Below, in pieces: positions 1-10,729 of a DNA stretch of 64,000 bases. Location: the NCBI GenBank assembly GCA_963573305.1, contig OY754330.1:7006001-7070000 (forward strand), read 5' to 3'. Each line of letters begins with the position of its first letter. Positions within the stretch are counted from its first letter, which is position 1. Under the pieces are notes generated by a model. The model was not told where the DNA came from. It did not search any database and saw only the letters and a list, made by a program, of their open reading frames with translations. The stretch comes from Pyrrhosoma nymphula. Taxonomy: Eukaryota > Arthropoda > Insecta > Odonata > Coenagrionidae. The position numbers were made by a program, and so were the translations under genes.

Positions 1-1142
1 TTTTTTTAACTTAAAACGTACGTTCAACTGTCCTCTAGTCAACTGGCTCATGAACCTTTTTTTCTTGTTATTACATAAGATTTTTTAAAAACGTGCGGCC
101 AGTGGCTCGTATACGCCGCTATAGCAATCCATATGTCTGCTTTACCCAAGCGATTTATTTATTGATGTTGTCTTGATTGACATAAGGGCACTAAATCCAT
201 ACTCACTTGAGTATGTCGTCGCGAAAAGGTTGAGTACAGTTTTTTCACAAAGTTTTGGAAGTTTCTCGAATCACGATTATTACGTTCGTCAATGCATAAT
301 ATAATAATAAGAAATTAAAATCAAAGGCAATTCGCTACAAAACACGTTAAATAAAAATTTTGACTCCTATATTATAAAAGTCTAGATTAAATAAAAGGTA
401 TGGGGCGATGCCATGAAAAAGTAAAAAAAACGTCGAAACGCGCTAAAATTCATTCTATTGAATAGAGAAAAATAAGAACATCCCCATCTTTGATCGGGAC
501 TTTAAAAATATCCGTGGTTGGAAAACCTTATGGTTCAGTTGTTATAAATGAATCAATATATTGAAATTCGTTCGAATAAAATGTATGTATTTCTTAAATG
601 TACTTAAGCTTAATAAAAGCCACGGCAACATGCAAATCAATATTTGAACCAATTAAGGAAAAAGTTGATATAAAACAGTAGGAATAACATACACACAATT
701 TAAAAAATTGTAGGAAAAATAAAACATGCGTTGGTACATAGAATATTGATCTAGAATAGAATATCTGGAATTACAATGACATATAAAGACCAAACTCCAT
801 TTTTCGCATCTCGTTCCCTTCTTATTGATTGTTAAATTTAAAAATACGTATAATTTCAAACGAATGTACACAGTTGGAAACGTTTAAAAAAATGAGGTGA
901 ATATTGTCGAATATCTACCACAGACCATAGATTTCTGAATTTTTCAGAGAAAAGACCCCGTAATTTTTTTCTGGAAGTTCGCGAAAAATCGCATATCCCT
1001 GTGCGAATCAAGATTCATTGAAAATGATTCAGGAATCCTGGATTCCTCGGGGATAACAGATTACTTGAGCATTTATTGACTCTTGGGTCTGCTACTCTGT
1101 GAAGAATCAGTGCACTGATTCCCCAACGATTCACTGACTTTT
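1..1142. other. AT-rich DNA without recognised gene
   Basis: AT-rich sequence with homopolymer runs. The longest open frame is a 72-codon minus-strand frame with no recognisable motif, so I see no gene. The bases just before 1143 already contain scattered GATTC-rich words that resemble the minisatellite that follows. Confidence 0.6.
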
Positions 1143-1275
1143 ATGATTCCTCAACTCATGTGATTCCTCGACTCATATATGATTCCTCAACTCATATGAT
1201 TCCTCAACTCATATGATTCCTCGACTCATATGATTCCTCAACTCATATGATTCTTCGACTTATATGATTCCTCAC
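1143..1275. repeat. Minisatellite, about 16-bp unit
   Basis: About eight head-to-tail copies of a unit reading roughly GATTCCTCAACTCATA. The units vary at CTCAAC versus CTCGAC and at the number of AT pairs after CTCAT. Degenerate GATTC words continue to about 1370. There are no unique spacers between identical repeats, so this is a simple tandem array and not a CRISPR. Confidence 0.9.
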
Positions 1276-1740
1276 TGATTCATGAGTCTTCGGGAACTCT
1301 TGATTCACCTAGAGTCAGATGATTCTTTATTGAGCCATTGAATCACGAGTTCACGGATTCATAGGTAACGATTCCTCCCACTCCTCGTGCTATATGAGTA
1401 CACAGGTCCCCCCTCTTCAAAGTTGAAGGGTGGGAGGACTCGTTCGTTCCTCGTTCGTTCGTGGCGTCTGTTGATTCCCCTCTTTGCCGAGTGGTGCGCC
1501 CATTTTCATCTACGCCGCCGAGTAGTCTTGATAGTTGTCGTGGTGGCCATGTAGAGGACTCTGTTACGAGTCGTAGGAACGACGGTTCACTACCATGAAC
1601 GATTCAGTGTGTCAATTCACCTCAAAGAGTCGTTCGATTAGATTCGTTCGTTCGCGACCGACCCACCTCTACGTAAGCTCGCCCTCTATTGCTTCCGAGA
1701 CGGCGACCGGGTAACACCGTTGTGTGAGCCTGCTGACTAA
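1276..1740. other. GC-richer spacer with CGTTCGTTCG words
   Basis: More GC-rich than its surroundings, with repeated CGTTCGTTCG-like words and short inverted words around ACGAACG. I find no coding domain here. It ends at TAA (1738-1740), which serves as the left target duplication of the next element. Confidence 0.5.
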
Positions 1741-1911
1741 GGCTGTGTTCCAATCCAGTAGGGCGTACCCTTACGCCCTGTACCCTTTTCGCCCTAGCGA
1801 AGTCTTCCGCCCTTCGAACCCTTTTAGCCGACACAAGCGCTGTTCAACGACGCGGTGATTATTTGTACCAAAAACAAATGAGTTTAGAATCCCGCAACTG
1901 AAGTTTAGCTC

Positions 1912-2140
1912 AGTTTTTAGCAACTAGGGTATTTAAACCGGCGTCTCCATGAAATCTATGCATCAACTCCGAACATTTAAGTAATATCTCTCCTATGTTA
2001 AACATAAGAGCAATAAAATTTTATTTGTGAACCTACTTATCTTCCCAGTTTTTTAACAACTAGGTATTTAAACCGGCGTCTCCATGAAATCTATGCATCA
2101 ACTCCGAACATTTAAGTAATATCTCTCCCATGTTAAACAT
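1912..2140. repeat. Direct duplication, two ~92-bp copies
   Basis: The block 1912-2005 recurs at 2047-2140 with very few differences, both ending ATGTTAAACAT. About 40 bp of unrelated sequence lies between, giving a period near 135 bp. It lies inside the Harbinger-type element and may be a subterminal repeat of that family. Confidence 0.85.
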
Positions 2141-3184
2141 TAATATTTATCATTTAGTGAGGCTGAATGAAAAAACATTTCTTTCCTACCGTGTACTATG
2201 CACCAGTCCCCTTGTCTTAGTCAGTGCTTCTTGAGTTCGAGTTATTCCACTGTTTCTATCTTTACCTCAGCATCAGTCGTAAAGCAGGGATTGAAATGTC
2301 GATGACAAATTTATGTGACAGAGTAATTAAATGCCTAGGAGCCCATTTTAAAGTTAATCACGCATAATTTCCTCCTTAGCAGAAATAGACTAGACAGTAA
2401 AGGGCCTGTTATACAAGGGAATATATTCTGTGAAGAGGTATTGTTTACAATTGATTCAGAACAAATGGGATCTGAAGAGGACAGGTGATGCTGACTTTAA
2501 ATAAAACAGTTGTCAAGTTAGGAGAAGCAATCACAACTACGCTGAGAACGCAATAATGCAAGGGAAATAATTACAGGAAAGATTGAATGGAACTGCACAC
2601 AAAGAGAATAAATTGACAAAGCAATGACATTTTCATTCATGGACTACTGGTCTGTTCAGCCCTGCTCACTTCACATCTCTTCTTGAAAAAAAAAATTCCT
2701 GTAATGGAAAGAAATTTGGGTCCCATAGTGTTTGGGGTGGTACTGCAAGTGCTATATATCAATGAGAAATATTGAGTCGGAGAGCTGAAATCACATGGAA
2801 ACATGCCAATTACACAAGCTAGCAAAGACAATTAATAGATTGCCAGTGTTTTCCAAACACAAGAAGTTATGGGTTGACTAAGGACTAGTTAAGGAAAAAA
2901 CAATACAATAAATGAAGTTAAATAATTTTTATTTAATTTTTCATGTTTAACAACTGATAGAGAAAACCGCAGTAAACTGATAAATATATTATTTTTTCAA
3001 ATTGTTGAAAATTCCATTGATCCCTTCAGCAACTTCTTTTTGAACCTTGACCAGCTCCCCTACTGACCTCTGCCAGATGGGTCCTTTCGTCAGTCTCTGG
3101 AAAAGAAAACAGTATTAGCTTATAATCATGAAAAGCGAGCAATTTAAAATACATACACACGAATATCATAGTAGAATAAATTTT

Positions 3185-3770
3185 GAACTGCAATAAGGTA
3201 ACTTCCATACGATGCGAGCACACGGTTTGGAGACATGATGAGATATCACTTGGACCAACATGGTGTAGAAATATTTATCTCTGAATTCAACGTAAAAAGC
3301 TACTTGCTTCTAATGTATCTAATTCTACAAAATACCCTGCAAGCCACCTCAAGGGGGAAAGCATAAACGATGAAGTGAGATAACGTTCACTGGCACAAAA
3401 TGAATAGCACATGGCACGGAGGTAATAAAAAATCAATCTTCAAAAATAACATGTGAAAATACTTATATTTCTCTCCAACGAAAGATATGAATCATTCGTG
3501 TCTATCGCAATAATGAACTACACTGGGTTATCTTCGATACGATGCAAGCACATGGATCGGAGATTAGAAAAATAAACTTTTTAGAACAGTAGATATATTT
3601 GTTATTCATTTCTCTGGCCAATACAACCTACAAAGCGACCTGCTTTTAGGCAAATGATCATGAATATGCAAATGATGAAGCGGGCTACCGTTCACTGGGA
3701 AAAATTGAAGGCACATGGTACGGGAGCAATTATAATATCTATCTTCAAGAATAACATGTTAAAACACTCA
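3185..3770. repeat. Diverged tandem duplication, ~330-bp period
   Basis: Words around 3200-3480 recur in the same order at 3525-3770. Examples are TACGATGCGAGCACA versus TACGATGCAAGCACA, then CGTTCACTGG, then GCACATGG, then CAATCTTCAAAAATAACATG versus CTATCTTCAAGAATAACATG. The copies are clearly diverged. The array is internal to the 1741-4258 element and non-coding. Confidence 0.65.
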
Positions 3771-4261
3771 ATTCTCCAAGAAATTAAACTCACTATAGAA
3801 CTAGCTCGTAAATACACCATAAAGAATTAATAAATATAACGTACATTTCCACTCCAGTGGACGCATGGGAAACAAATTGTGCTTCACATCCTCGAAAATA
3901 CATTCGCATATTACAATTCCGTCTGTCCGAATCGAATAAATTACTCTTAATATAATTAATAACTAAAACTTAATTATATTTACAAACAATGCATGTGATA
4001 ACACTCGTTAAACAGGCATGCACACTCGTACTTACATTTCCATTCCGCAGGAGTGGTTTTCGGGGAACCTTGCGCCATCGCGGCCAGCTTTCTAAAGGGC
4101 ACGTAGGTAGCTTCTTCAAACACTTCACACCCTTCACCCCACACGCCCTGCAAACCCTAGCGCCTCGCGGATTGGAACGACACTTCACTGACGTCACTTC
4201 CTGAATGTGACGTCTGCTAGGGCACGAAGGGCGCATAAACGTGGATTGGAACACGGCCTAA

Positions 4262-4809
4262 GTCACTTTTGTACTTAAGAAAAATGAGGTGAAAAATGAG
4301 TTCAACCTCTCGTACTTGTTAAACTTAAACTATTTTCCGACTGGAAACTTTCATTACGGTCGCCTGGCACTCGACCTATGGGTAAATTATTGTAATTGGT
4401 TTGGTTCTATTTTGTGATTTGTAAAATATATTGATAAGTTAAGTTTATGATTGATAATACTTGTGTTTTGTTCGTTTTCCTCATTTTTCTCACCCGAGCT
4501 TGGAAAGAGTTTGTGTTTTCAAGAGTGTTATCGGCGAGAAAATCTGCTCCTTCTCCCGATAGCGCTACACAACACATGAGTGACTGCGTTGCTTCGCTGC
4601 TTTGCCTTGTTTGGGGCAATTCTCGTATACGCAGCGATCATTTGCGACCAAACACGAATAGATTCATTCCTCCCGGAGTAAATAAAATTCATATGAAAGC
4701 AGCACAATTCGTTAAATAATGCTGGGAGCAAAAGAGAAACAGTGTCGGGGTTGACTAAAGACGGAGGAGGAGAACCGCTTCGTAGAATCGTAGAGGCTGC
4801 ACGCCCGCT
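4262..4809. other. No supported gene
   Basis: Several overlapping short open frames occur on both strands, up to 90 codons. They are mutually antisense and carry no recognised motif. I treat them as chance frames. Confidence 0.45.
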
Positions 4810-4813
4810 TTAA

Positions 4814-5345
4814 GGTGGCTGGAGCGATTTTTGTATGTGTACAGATTTGCGTGAAACTTTGCATACGTGTCCTTATTAGTAATATCTATCGATAAAAGTG
4901 AAAAAAACTTCATGCTACCGATTTGGTTTCCTGGCAATTCAATGATATTTTAACAAGTAGATACTCTTATGGCACACGGCATATATTTCGAAACAATTCG
5001 ATTACTTATGTACAGATTTTCTCCTAAATGCGAAATAATACGTTTCATATTATTATAATAGCTGCTAACAAATATCAAGGTATCATGCCGAGCGTATTCA
5101 GATATGATTTTCTCGTAAATTTCGAATTTCGCGCCGAAAATCCAAGTCAAAACAATGCTTTAATTAAGGCGAAAATTTGAAACACAACTCTTGCATCATA
5201 TATACCTTACTGCATGTACGATGATTTCAATTGTATAAACAGGTGTACTTGAGTGAAATGTGGTCCAGGAATATTTTTTTCGACTTGCTTGAAAAGTTAT
5301 TAGAATGTGCCTTCAACGACTCACGATTACCGCTATTCAGCCACC
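4814..5345. mobile_element. TTAA-flanked MITE, 532 bp
   Basis: TTAA at 4810-4813 and TTAA at 5346-5349 flank a 532-bp segment. It starts GGTGGCTGGAGCGAT and ends ATTCAGCCACC, giving a short imperfect terminal inverted repeat. There is no long ORF. A TTAA target duplication fits piggyBac-like or Kolobok-like non-autonomous elements; the sequence alone does not decide. It is related in its ends to the segment at 26053-26612. Confidence 0.65.
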
Positions 5346-5349
5346 TTAA

Positions 5350-5783
5350 AGGTACACTTCATGAGTACAAATTCACATTGGGCAAGTTCCAGTGAGACAC
5401 GAAGGATTTTGTTCTTACCCCGCACCATATCTCTAGAACTGTTTTCAGTGAAAAAATAAATACAAAAGCGAAAAACACTGCCCAACTGACGTGCACCACG
5501 GACGTTCTCCGTAGTTCCACGCACCATTAGTGACTATGGCAGCACCCATCCAGGATCATCTTCGCTTTAGCAGCACCTTCGCTGGATACGTCATCAGCGC
5601 GCTGTATACGTCATCCACAGCCACTATAGCGGCGAAAGTTCGCTAACAGGGTCGTGCTGCAAGAAGAAGTAGCGTACCCCATGACCATGCTATTCGCTAG
5701 AGTAAATTTGACCACCGGATTTCGTCTGCTGAACTTATTGCATTCATGATCGTTGATAATTTACGTACGAGTGTTCAAAAGCT
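5350..5783. other. No supported gene
   Basis: The first half carries a 64-codon minus-strand open frame without a recognised motif. The second half has repeated TACGTCAT words near 5587-5612. No further element boundary is visible before the GGGGGG run at 5784. Confidence 0.4.
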
Positions 5784-6676
5784 GGGGGGTTATTTTGTAA
5801 TCTCACCTTTTTAGTGACTCTTAGTGGAAAGGCGGGAGATCCGTTTCCCTCTCTTAATGATCGGCTCACGAACGGTTCGTGAATTGTCGAAGCTTCAATT
5901 ACCTTATATCAAATAAAAGATGCCGAGACTAGCGAATACCCAGATTGCTCAACAGCTTACGGAAAATATCTTACACTGTACATACCACGAAAATCTAAAT
6001 ACAGTCAAAACTACAAGCGACATGTAAGCGATCACTCAATATTTTAAAAAAAATTAAGTGCATCTAATTAGTGTTCGATTCACAAGCACGGGAAATATCT
6101 ACCAAGAGGCAATATTTGTTAAAATTATGAAATTATGGTATACATAACTGAATTCCATTCTCCATACACTGGCGGATAGGCACACGAAAACAAAGGTATC
6201 AGCAACATTGTTTGGGAAATATTGATACGAAATATATACACAGATGATTCAAGCTAATAATAACATAAGCATTTCAAACAAAGCATACCTTCAAGTGCCC
6301 AATGTATATTGGAGTTGAAAATAAATTGGAGTTCTTCACGTTTAGCAAATTACAACAATACGATTAAAAATAGTTTGTATATTTCGCGCCCTTGTTTATT
6401 TTCCAACTCAAGCTTCAAGTGGAAACGATGGTGGCTCCATGTCACGTTCTTTATGACAGGTGAGATGGAACTAATGGCTGGCGGAGATAATGAAACGGAT
6501 CAAGAGTCGAAAGATACGGGTCAGAGCGGATGAATCGTCTAAAAGACCGGCACATGACCGGCAGTTCACCGCTTGAGATCCGAAGATGGTCACGCCGCCT
6601 GGGTGGCGGAGTTGAACTACGAAAAAAACATTTTATGACATATTCTCACTAAAGTGAGATTACAAAATAACCCCCC
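5784..6676 (+). mobile_element. Non-autonomous DNA element with GGGGGGTTATTTTGTA ends, copy 1
   Basis: The segment starts GGGGGGTTATTTTGTAATC and ends with the reverse complement GATTACAAAATAACCCCCC, a terminal inverted repeat of about 20-30 bp. A second copy lies inverted at 44860-45726 and shares the interior, including the AAGCTTCAA, CCGGCAGTTCACCGC and GATCCGTTTC regions. The interior has no conserved reading frame. The flanks show no clear target duplication, so the superfamily is unassigned. The boundary may extend by CT/AG on each side. Confidence 0.75.
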
Positions 6677-7270
6677 AGACTCTAACCTAAACAATGTTAT
6701 CTTTTTTCATTCCGGAAATAACTTTGCAATTCTCCACAGGTTGGTGCTGATGATGTTGTATGCCATTTGTCATCATTCAAACGCGTTAACATTATACCTA
6801 CTCTCTAAAAATCTTCGAGTGAAGTATGGTACTCCAATGGAGAGTGAGACATTCCCTCCAGCTTCGAGACAAAATTGCACCCTTCCTCGTATCGAGTGTG
6901 ATACGTCACTCTAACGTGATCGTTCGAACGCTTTAGCGAGAGTAAAATATTGCGAAAAAATATTTTTAAAGGGTTATTCGATGATGAAAACGAAATTTCT
7001 AAAGATTTAAGTGAAAATAGCTACGAAAAAATTATGAAAAATTATTTCCACAAATTACAATTCCAAAATTATTACCTTCCGCTCCTTAGTCCACCACCTT
7101 ACCCCTGGACTACCAATTGCTTGAAGAGATAAAAGATAAAAAGCCTTAAATGCTATTTCTTTAAAAAAAATTTAGACGCCACTGTTTTTTTAAGAGTAAA
7201 CGTGGTTAAACTTAAACTATAATAAAAATAAATTTCTATAAAATTTTAAGGACTTCAAAAATATATTGGG
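6677..7270. other. No supported gene
   Basis: AT-rich spacer with two short plus-strand frames (86 and 60 codons) lacking motifs. Nothing else is recognised before the PLE end. Confidence 0.45.
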
Positions 7271-7400
7271 AATAAAACATTCATTGGTTAATTAATGGAG
7301 GTTTGGTCATTCGTCTTTTTTAATAAGAAACTCAACTTCCTTTGTCCGCCAAGACGTTTCGCCTTTTTATTAATGAGGCTTCTTCAGGGCTACAGTACAA
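7271..7400 (-). mobile_element. Penelope-like element terminus (3'/pLTR-like), minus strand
   Basis: Read on the minus strand, this block runs GCCCTGAAGAAGCCT, then AAGGCGAAACGTCTTGGCGG, then AGGAAGTTGAGTTTCTTA, then GACGAATGACCAAACCTCC. The same order occurs on the plus strand at 31997-32100, so these are two copies of one repeat end. The CTGAAGA...GAAAC arrangement is what I know from PLE terminal repeats. No reverse transcriptase adjoins it, so it is a severely truncated copy. Confidence 0.6.
7353..7387 (-). ncRNA. Hammerhead-ribozyme-like core
   Basis: On the minus strand: CTGAAGA, a stem of GCCT paired with AGGC around an AT-rich loop, then GAAA and CGTC. This matches the hammerhead core CUGANGA / stem II / GAAA. 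Stem III would be only two base pairs, as in other PLE ribozymes, so activity as a monomer is doubtful. Assigned from core and stem pairing only. Confidence 0.5.
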
Positions 7401-7840
7401 TGCAAGGAATACAGTTAATAACAATATTATAATACATACTACAAAGATAAAAAAGTTTTCTGAATTATAAAAATGGCAATTTTTGGGATTGTTTTTACCC
7501 CAATACTGTTAACATTTACTCCCACAAGAAAAGCATTGAATTCGGTGCAGGTTTTTCTTTAATTGCTTTTTTTAAATTACTTGCACACAAGATATTGGAT
7601 GGAGAGTTCCATCATAGAACGCATAAAAGAATGCAGTTTTTAATTATTTCATTCAATTTTCTTATACGCTTCGTTTTTGTCCATGTAGTGCGTTTTTATC
7701 TCGAAATTCATCAATTTTCATTCCTTTTCAACAATACAAAATTTCCTTGGCAACCAGGCGTGAATATCCATTTAATAGCGATTTCATTATGAATGGCTAT
7801 ATTCACTCCTGCTGCATTTAAAGGCCAGGTTCAGTAACTA

Positions 7841-9033
7841 ATTTGACAGTTGTAGTCAAACGACTACAGTTCCCCAGTCGCCTTGCCTTCTCAATGACAT
7901 CAACAAGGGTCGACCGCTTCAAGAGCGTGGATTAAATCTGGAAAATCCATGCCTTTCACGTAGTCAAATTGCATGCTCACGAGTGGGGTAGACCAGTAAT
8001 ACCAAATTCAACACCAGCTGATCAACTCAGCGCTTGCCTCAAGGCGTCGCATCTTTGAAGAGTGCAGACACTTACGTTAACTACTAATATGCGCGTAAAT
8101 CTGCAGCGCAATGTGTCAACCATATTTTCAAAACAGCTATTGGACATTGGTAATGGAAAAGAACCAGTTGATGTCGACACAAAATATGTTTCAATTCAAT
8201 TGAATGATTGTGTCATTGTTCCATCGATCGAACAATCATTTCAGAAAGTTTTTCCACAAGTTGTCATCAATTACAAAAATTACCGATGGCTTTGCGAACG
8301 CGCTATTTTGGTAGCGAAAAACACCGACGTCAATACAATTAACTACGCCATCCACGAACGAATTTCGGGCGAGTCTGTCACCTACAAATCGATTGATAGC
8401 GTCATGAATGCGGACGAGATTTGTTAACTATCCAATTGAGTTTTTAAATTCGTTGTATCTTTCTGGTGTACCACCGCACAAATTGTCACTCAAACTCGGC
8501 GCACCAATAATTCTCTTGAGCAACATTAATGCACCACGAATGTGCAATGGAACCAGACTCACTGTCAAACCACTGACACCAAACGTCATCGAAGTTACAA
8601 TTCTGAATGGCAATTCAAAAGGAGAAGATGTGCTTATTCCACATATATTCATCATTCCCACCGACATGCCATTTGATTTCAAACGACTACAGTTCCCCTT
8701 GTTCGCTTTGCATTCTCAATGACAATCAACAATGCACAAGGTACATCGCTTCAAGTGTGTGGATTAAATCTGGAAAATCCATGCTTTCCACACGGTCAAT
8801 TATATACTGCATGCTCATGAGTAGGACAGCCAAAAAAGTAATTTTATTTTGGCGGTAGGACCAAACATATTGTATATCCGAAAGCACTCGAATAAAATTT
8901 TCAACTCTATTTTAATACACAAAATATCATTTTCGTTCATTAATGTTGAACATGCAAACGTGTCTGCTTTGTAAATATGTGTTCCTACTTAGAAAGAAAA
9001 AGAGGCATTGCAACGCATGCCGGGCACAGTTAG
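7841..9033 (+). mobile_element. Decayed Helitron, 3' part
   Basis: This block holds helicase coding remnants followed by a 3' end. The end runs AAAGAGGCATTGCAACGCAT, then GCCGGGCACAGTTAG just before T at 9034, resembling a Helitron hairpin plus CTRR-like terminus with a C-to-T change. The same 3' tail occurs at 63200-63336, which supports the boundary. No 5' TC end or Rep domain is visible, so the copy is 5'-truncated. Inside, 7841-7985 is a damaged second copy of the C-terminal helicase coding region placed ahead of the main one. Confidence 0.75.
8014..8895 (+). pseudogene. Helitron PIF1-like helicase, C-terminal part, frameshifted
   Basis: The protein is the helicase half of a Helitron Rep/helicase, which unwinds DNA during rolling-circle transposition. 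Visible pieces in order are DQLSACLKA, TLTTNMRVNLQRN, QLLDIGNGKEPVDV, VFPQVVINYKNYRWLCERAI, GESVTYKSIDSV, NYPIEFLNSLYLSGVPPHKL, GAPIILLSNINAP, CNGTRLTV, KGEDVLIPHI, IPTDMPFDFKRLQFPL, MTINNAQGTSLQ, GLNLENPCF and finally VYPKALE before a stop. These are the motif IV-VI blocks of Helitron helicases as I know them. At least three frame changes are needed: near 8055, 8420 and after 8690. The Walker A/B part and the Rep domain are absent. The frame ends at TAA 8893-8895, about 140 bp before the element end. It cannot encode a working enzyme. Confidence 0.88.
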
Positions 9034-9997
9034 TACTAAATAAAATATTACATGATAAAATCATCGTCAATATTAAATGAATTCTCAAATGAATATTAAT
9101 ACGCAAATATACGGTAAAATATTTTCCACTGCTCAAATTTTCTCTAGTTAGCGATTTTAAAATTATGGAATATCACAATGTCAGTTAACATAATTTGTTG
9201 TTAATTTTGGAGACGAAAACATTGTATAAAATTTTTATGTAGTTTTGAATTCTTAATTTTTATATGATATTAAAAAAAGTCTAAAAAGTTTTTCCCATAA
9301 ATATTTCTTCTTCCATACCCTAAACAAGAAAATAAGTATGTGCCACCACAAACACAATCAAGTATGTAATAAAAGCTGAGATACGCAGTTTAATTTACGC
9401 TAGAGGCAGTTTAGCATTCTGATATCTGGAAGTGCCTGAGTTATATATTTGAGGTTCTGCGCCACAATTTGAATGGTCATTGAACATATATTGAAAAGAG
9501 TTTTCTACATTTCAAACTGCGTTCAAACAGTTGTTTTTTTCGCCAAAATCTGTATTTAAACTGAATTTAAGAGCAATGATGAGCAAGAACTGTACTAGCG
9601 ACACGAGAACAGTGCTTCACGTTGCCAACAGCAGCAACCGTGACACGGAGGGATATGATATGCGTCATTTCAACTTGTCATTGTATTTTAAAGCGCATTT
9701 GAATGCACGTGAAGGCAGGAGGAGGAAATATGTCAACGACAAGAGTTTATGGCTGGGGTTCGACTCAAGTTGAAATGTGAGTCAAATCGAGGCATCCCAG
9801 ACTGACATTGATCCGTCCACGAAAATATATTCCTAACGATATACTATTATAATGTGCACTGTGTCTAATTAAATCTAAATTAGAAGCCATGAAGTGGTGG
9901 AAGGACTGCATGATACCAATGAAGAATCTTTGTGACTACCACTGTTTATTAGAAAAAGAACGACCAGCTTCGGCTGTCAATCCATCTTCAAGTACAT
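9034..9997. other. No supported gene
   Basis: AT-rich. An 80-codon plus-strand frame near 9531 has no recognised motif. I see no element ends. Confidence 0.5.
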
Positions 9998-10000
9998 TGA

Positions 10001-10726
10001 GGGCCGTATTAATAGTCGTTACCTAGCAGTCCCCTTATCCATCCCCTACCCAGCAGGCCCCTTGAATTGTACGTCCTATAGTCAAAATTAAGGGAGCTGC
10101 TAGGTAGGGGATGGTTGGGGGTTAGATCTGGTAACTAAGGACTACGAACGGCGGGAAATGGAATTCGCAGCTCAAATGTTTCAGTGGTGACGCTCGTGAT
10201 CAACATGGATACGGATAAATAAAGAGCCAGACGCAGCATGAAAACTGTTAAGATGGCCGCTCGACGTGCAAATAGCTTCAACGGTGTGGAGAAGAAGATT
10301 TTGTGTGACCTGGTGTAGAAGCATAAAGATATAGTGGAAAGTAAGAAAACGGACGCAGTTTCCTGCCACAAGAAGAAGAAATTGTGGGAAAAAATATGCT
10401 GCGAGTGTATATGAACATCCTTGGCATGAGTCTGGCGTCACATCAGATATTTATTGATTAAGAGCAAATCTTACCGTTGTTTAATTAACACCAAATCTTC
10501 GAAATTATTAATTTAAGGCTATGCACGTTAATTAGAGTCAGTTTAGTTATATCTGTTGTGTTATTTATTCGATAAGGGGGCCCCTGGTGGAGCATGCATC
10601 TCCTGTCAGAATTAGGAGAGGCTAAGGGGGCTGCTGGGGGTGGAAATTTGACTATAAATACCGTTTTTGAAGAAGGGGCCTGCTAGGGGCTGTGGGGCTG
10701 CTGGGTAACGACTATAAATTCGGCCC
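10001..10726 (+). mobile_element. PIF/Harbinger-like element with SANT-like ORF, copy 1
   Basis: The ends are GGGCCGTATTAATAGTCG and CGACTATAAATTCGGCCC. The flank is TGA on both sides (9998-10000 and 10727-10729), a 3-bp duplication. The sequence is very similar throughout to 12856-13578, which has its own 3-bp duplication TAA. The subterminal parts are rich in CAGCAGGCCCC-type words on both sides. Only a small DNA-binding-like ORF is present; no DDE nuclease is visible, so the copy is non-autonomous. Confidence 0.8.
10238..10414 (+). pseudogene. SANT/Myb-like DNA-binding domain fragment
   Basis: The frame opens at ATG 10238 with MKTVKMAARRANSFNG, then KILCDLV, a stop TAG (10316-10318), then KHKDIVESKKTDAVS and KKKKLWEKICCEY, and a second stop at 10412. 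The pattern of a helix ending DLV, then K-x-IVESKKTDAVS, then a K-rich stretch with W, resembles the insect Myb/SANT-like domains that accompany Harbinger-type or zeste-like proteins. The role would be binding transposon ends. The first stop falls inside the domain and is shared with the second copy at the matching position. Family assignment is by motif memory. Confidence 0.6.
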
Positions 10727-10729
10727 TGA

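Larger units (their letters stand above)
1741..4258. mobile_element. PIF/Harbinger-type DNA transposon, 2.5 kb
   Basis: The left end GGCTGTGTTCCAATCCA is matched, reverse-complemented, by the right end with one difference (GGCCGTGTTCCAATCCA). The flanks are TAA at 1738-1740 and TAA at 4259-4261, a 3-bp duplication typical of PIF/Harbinger. GCCCT-rich subterminal words occur on both sides. I could not recognise a DDE nuclease or a Myb-like protein inside; the frames are short and broken. It is therefore either a decayed autonomous copy or a non-autonomous derivative. The superfamily is inferred from TIR plus 3-bp duplication only. Confidence 0.7.

Noticed and set aside
1143..1275. Regularly spaced repeat resembling a CRISPR array.
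   Set aside because: No unique spacers; it is a head-to-tail 16-bp minisatellite in eukaryotic DNA.
10135..10441. Minus-strand frames of 78 and 86 codons, repeated at 12864-13293.
   Set aside because: Antisense to the SANT-like ORF in the two Harbinger-like elements; repeated only because the element is repeated.
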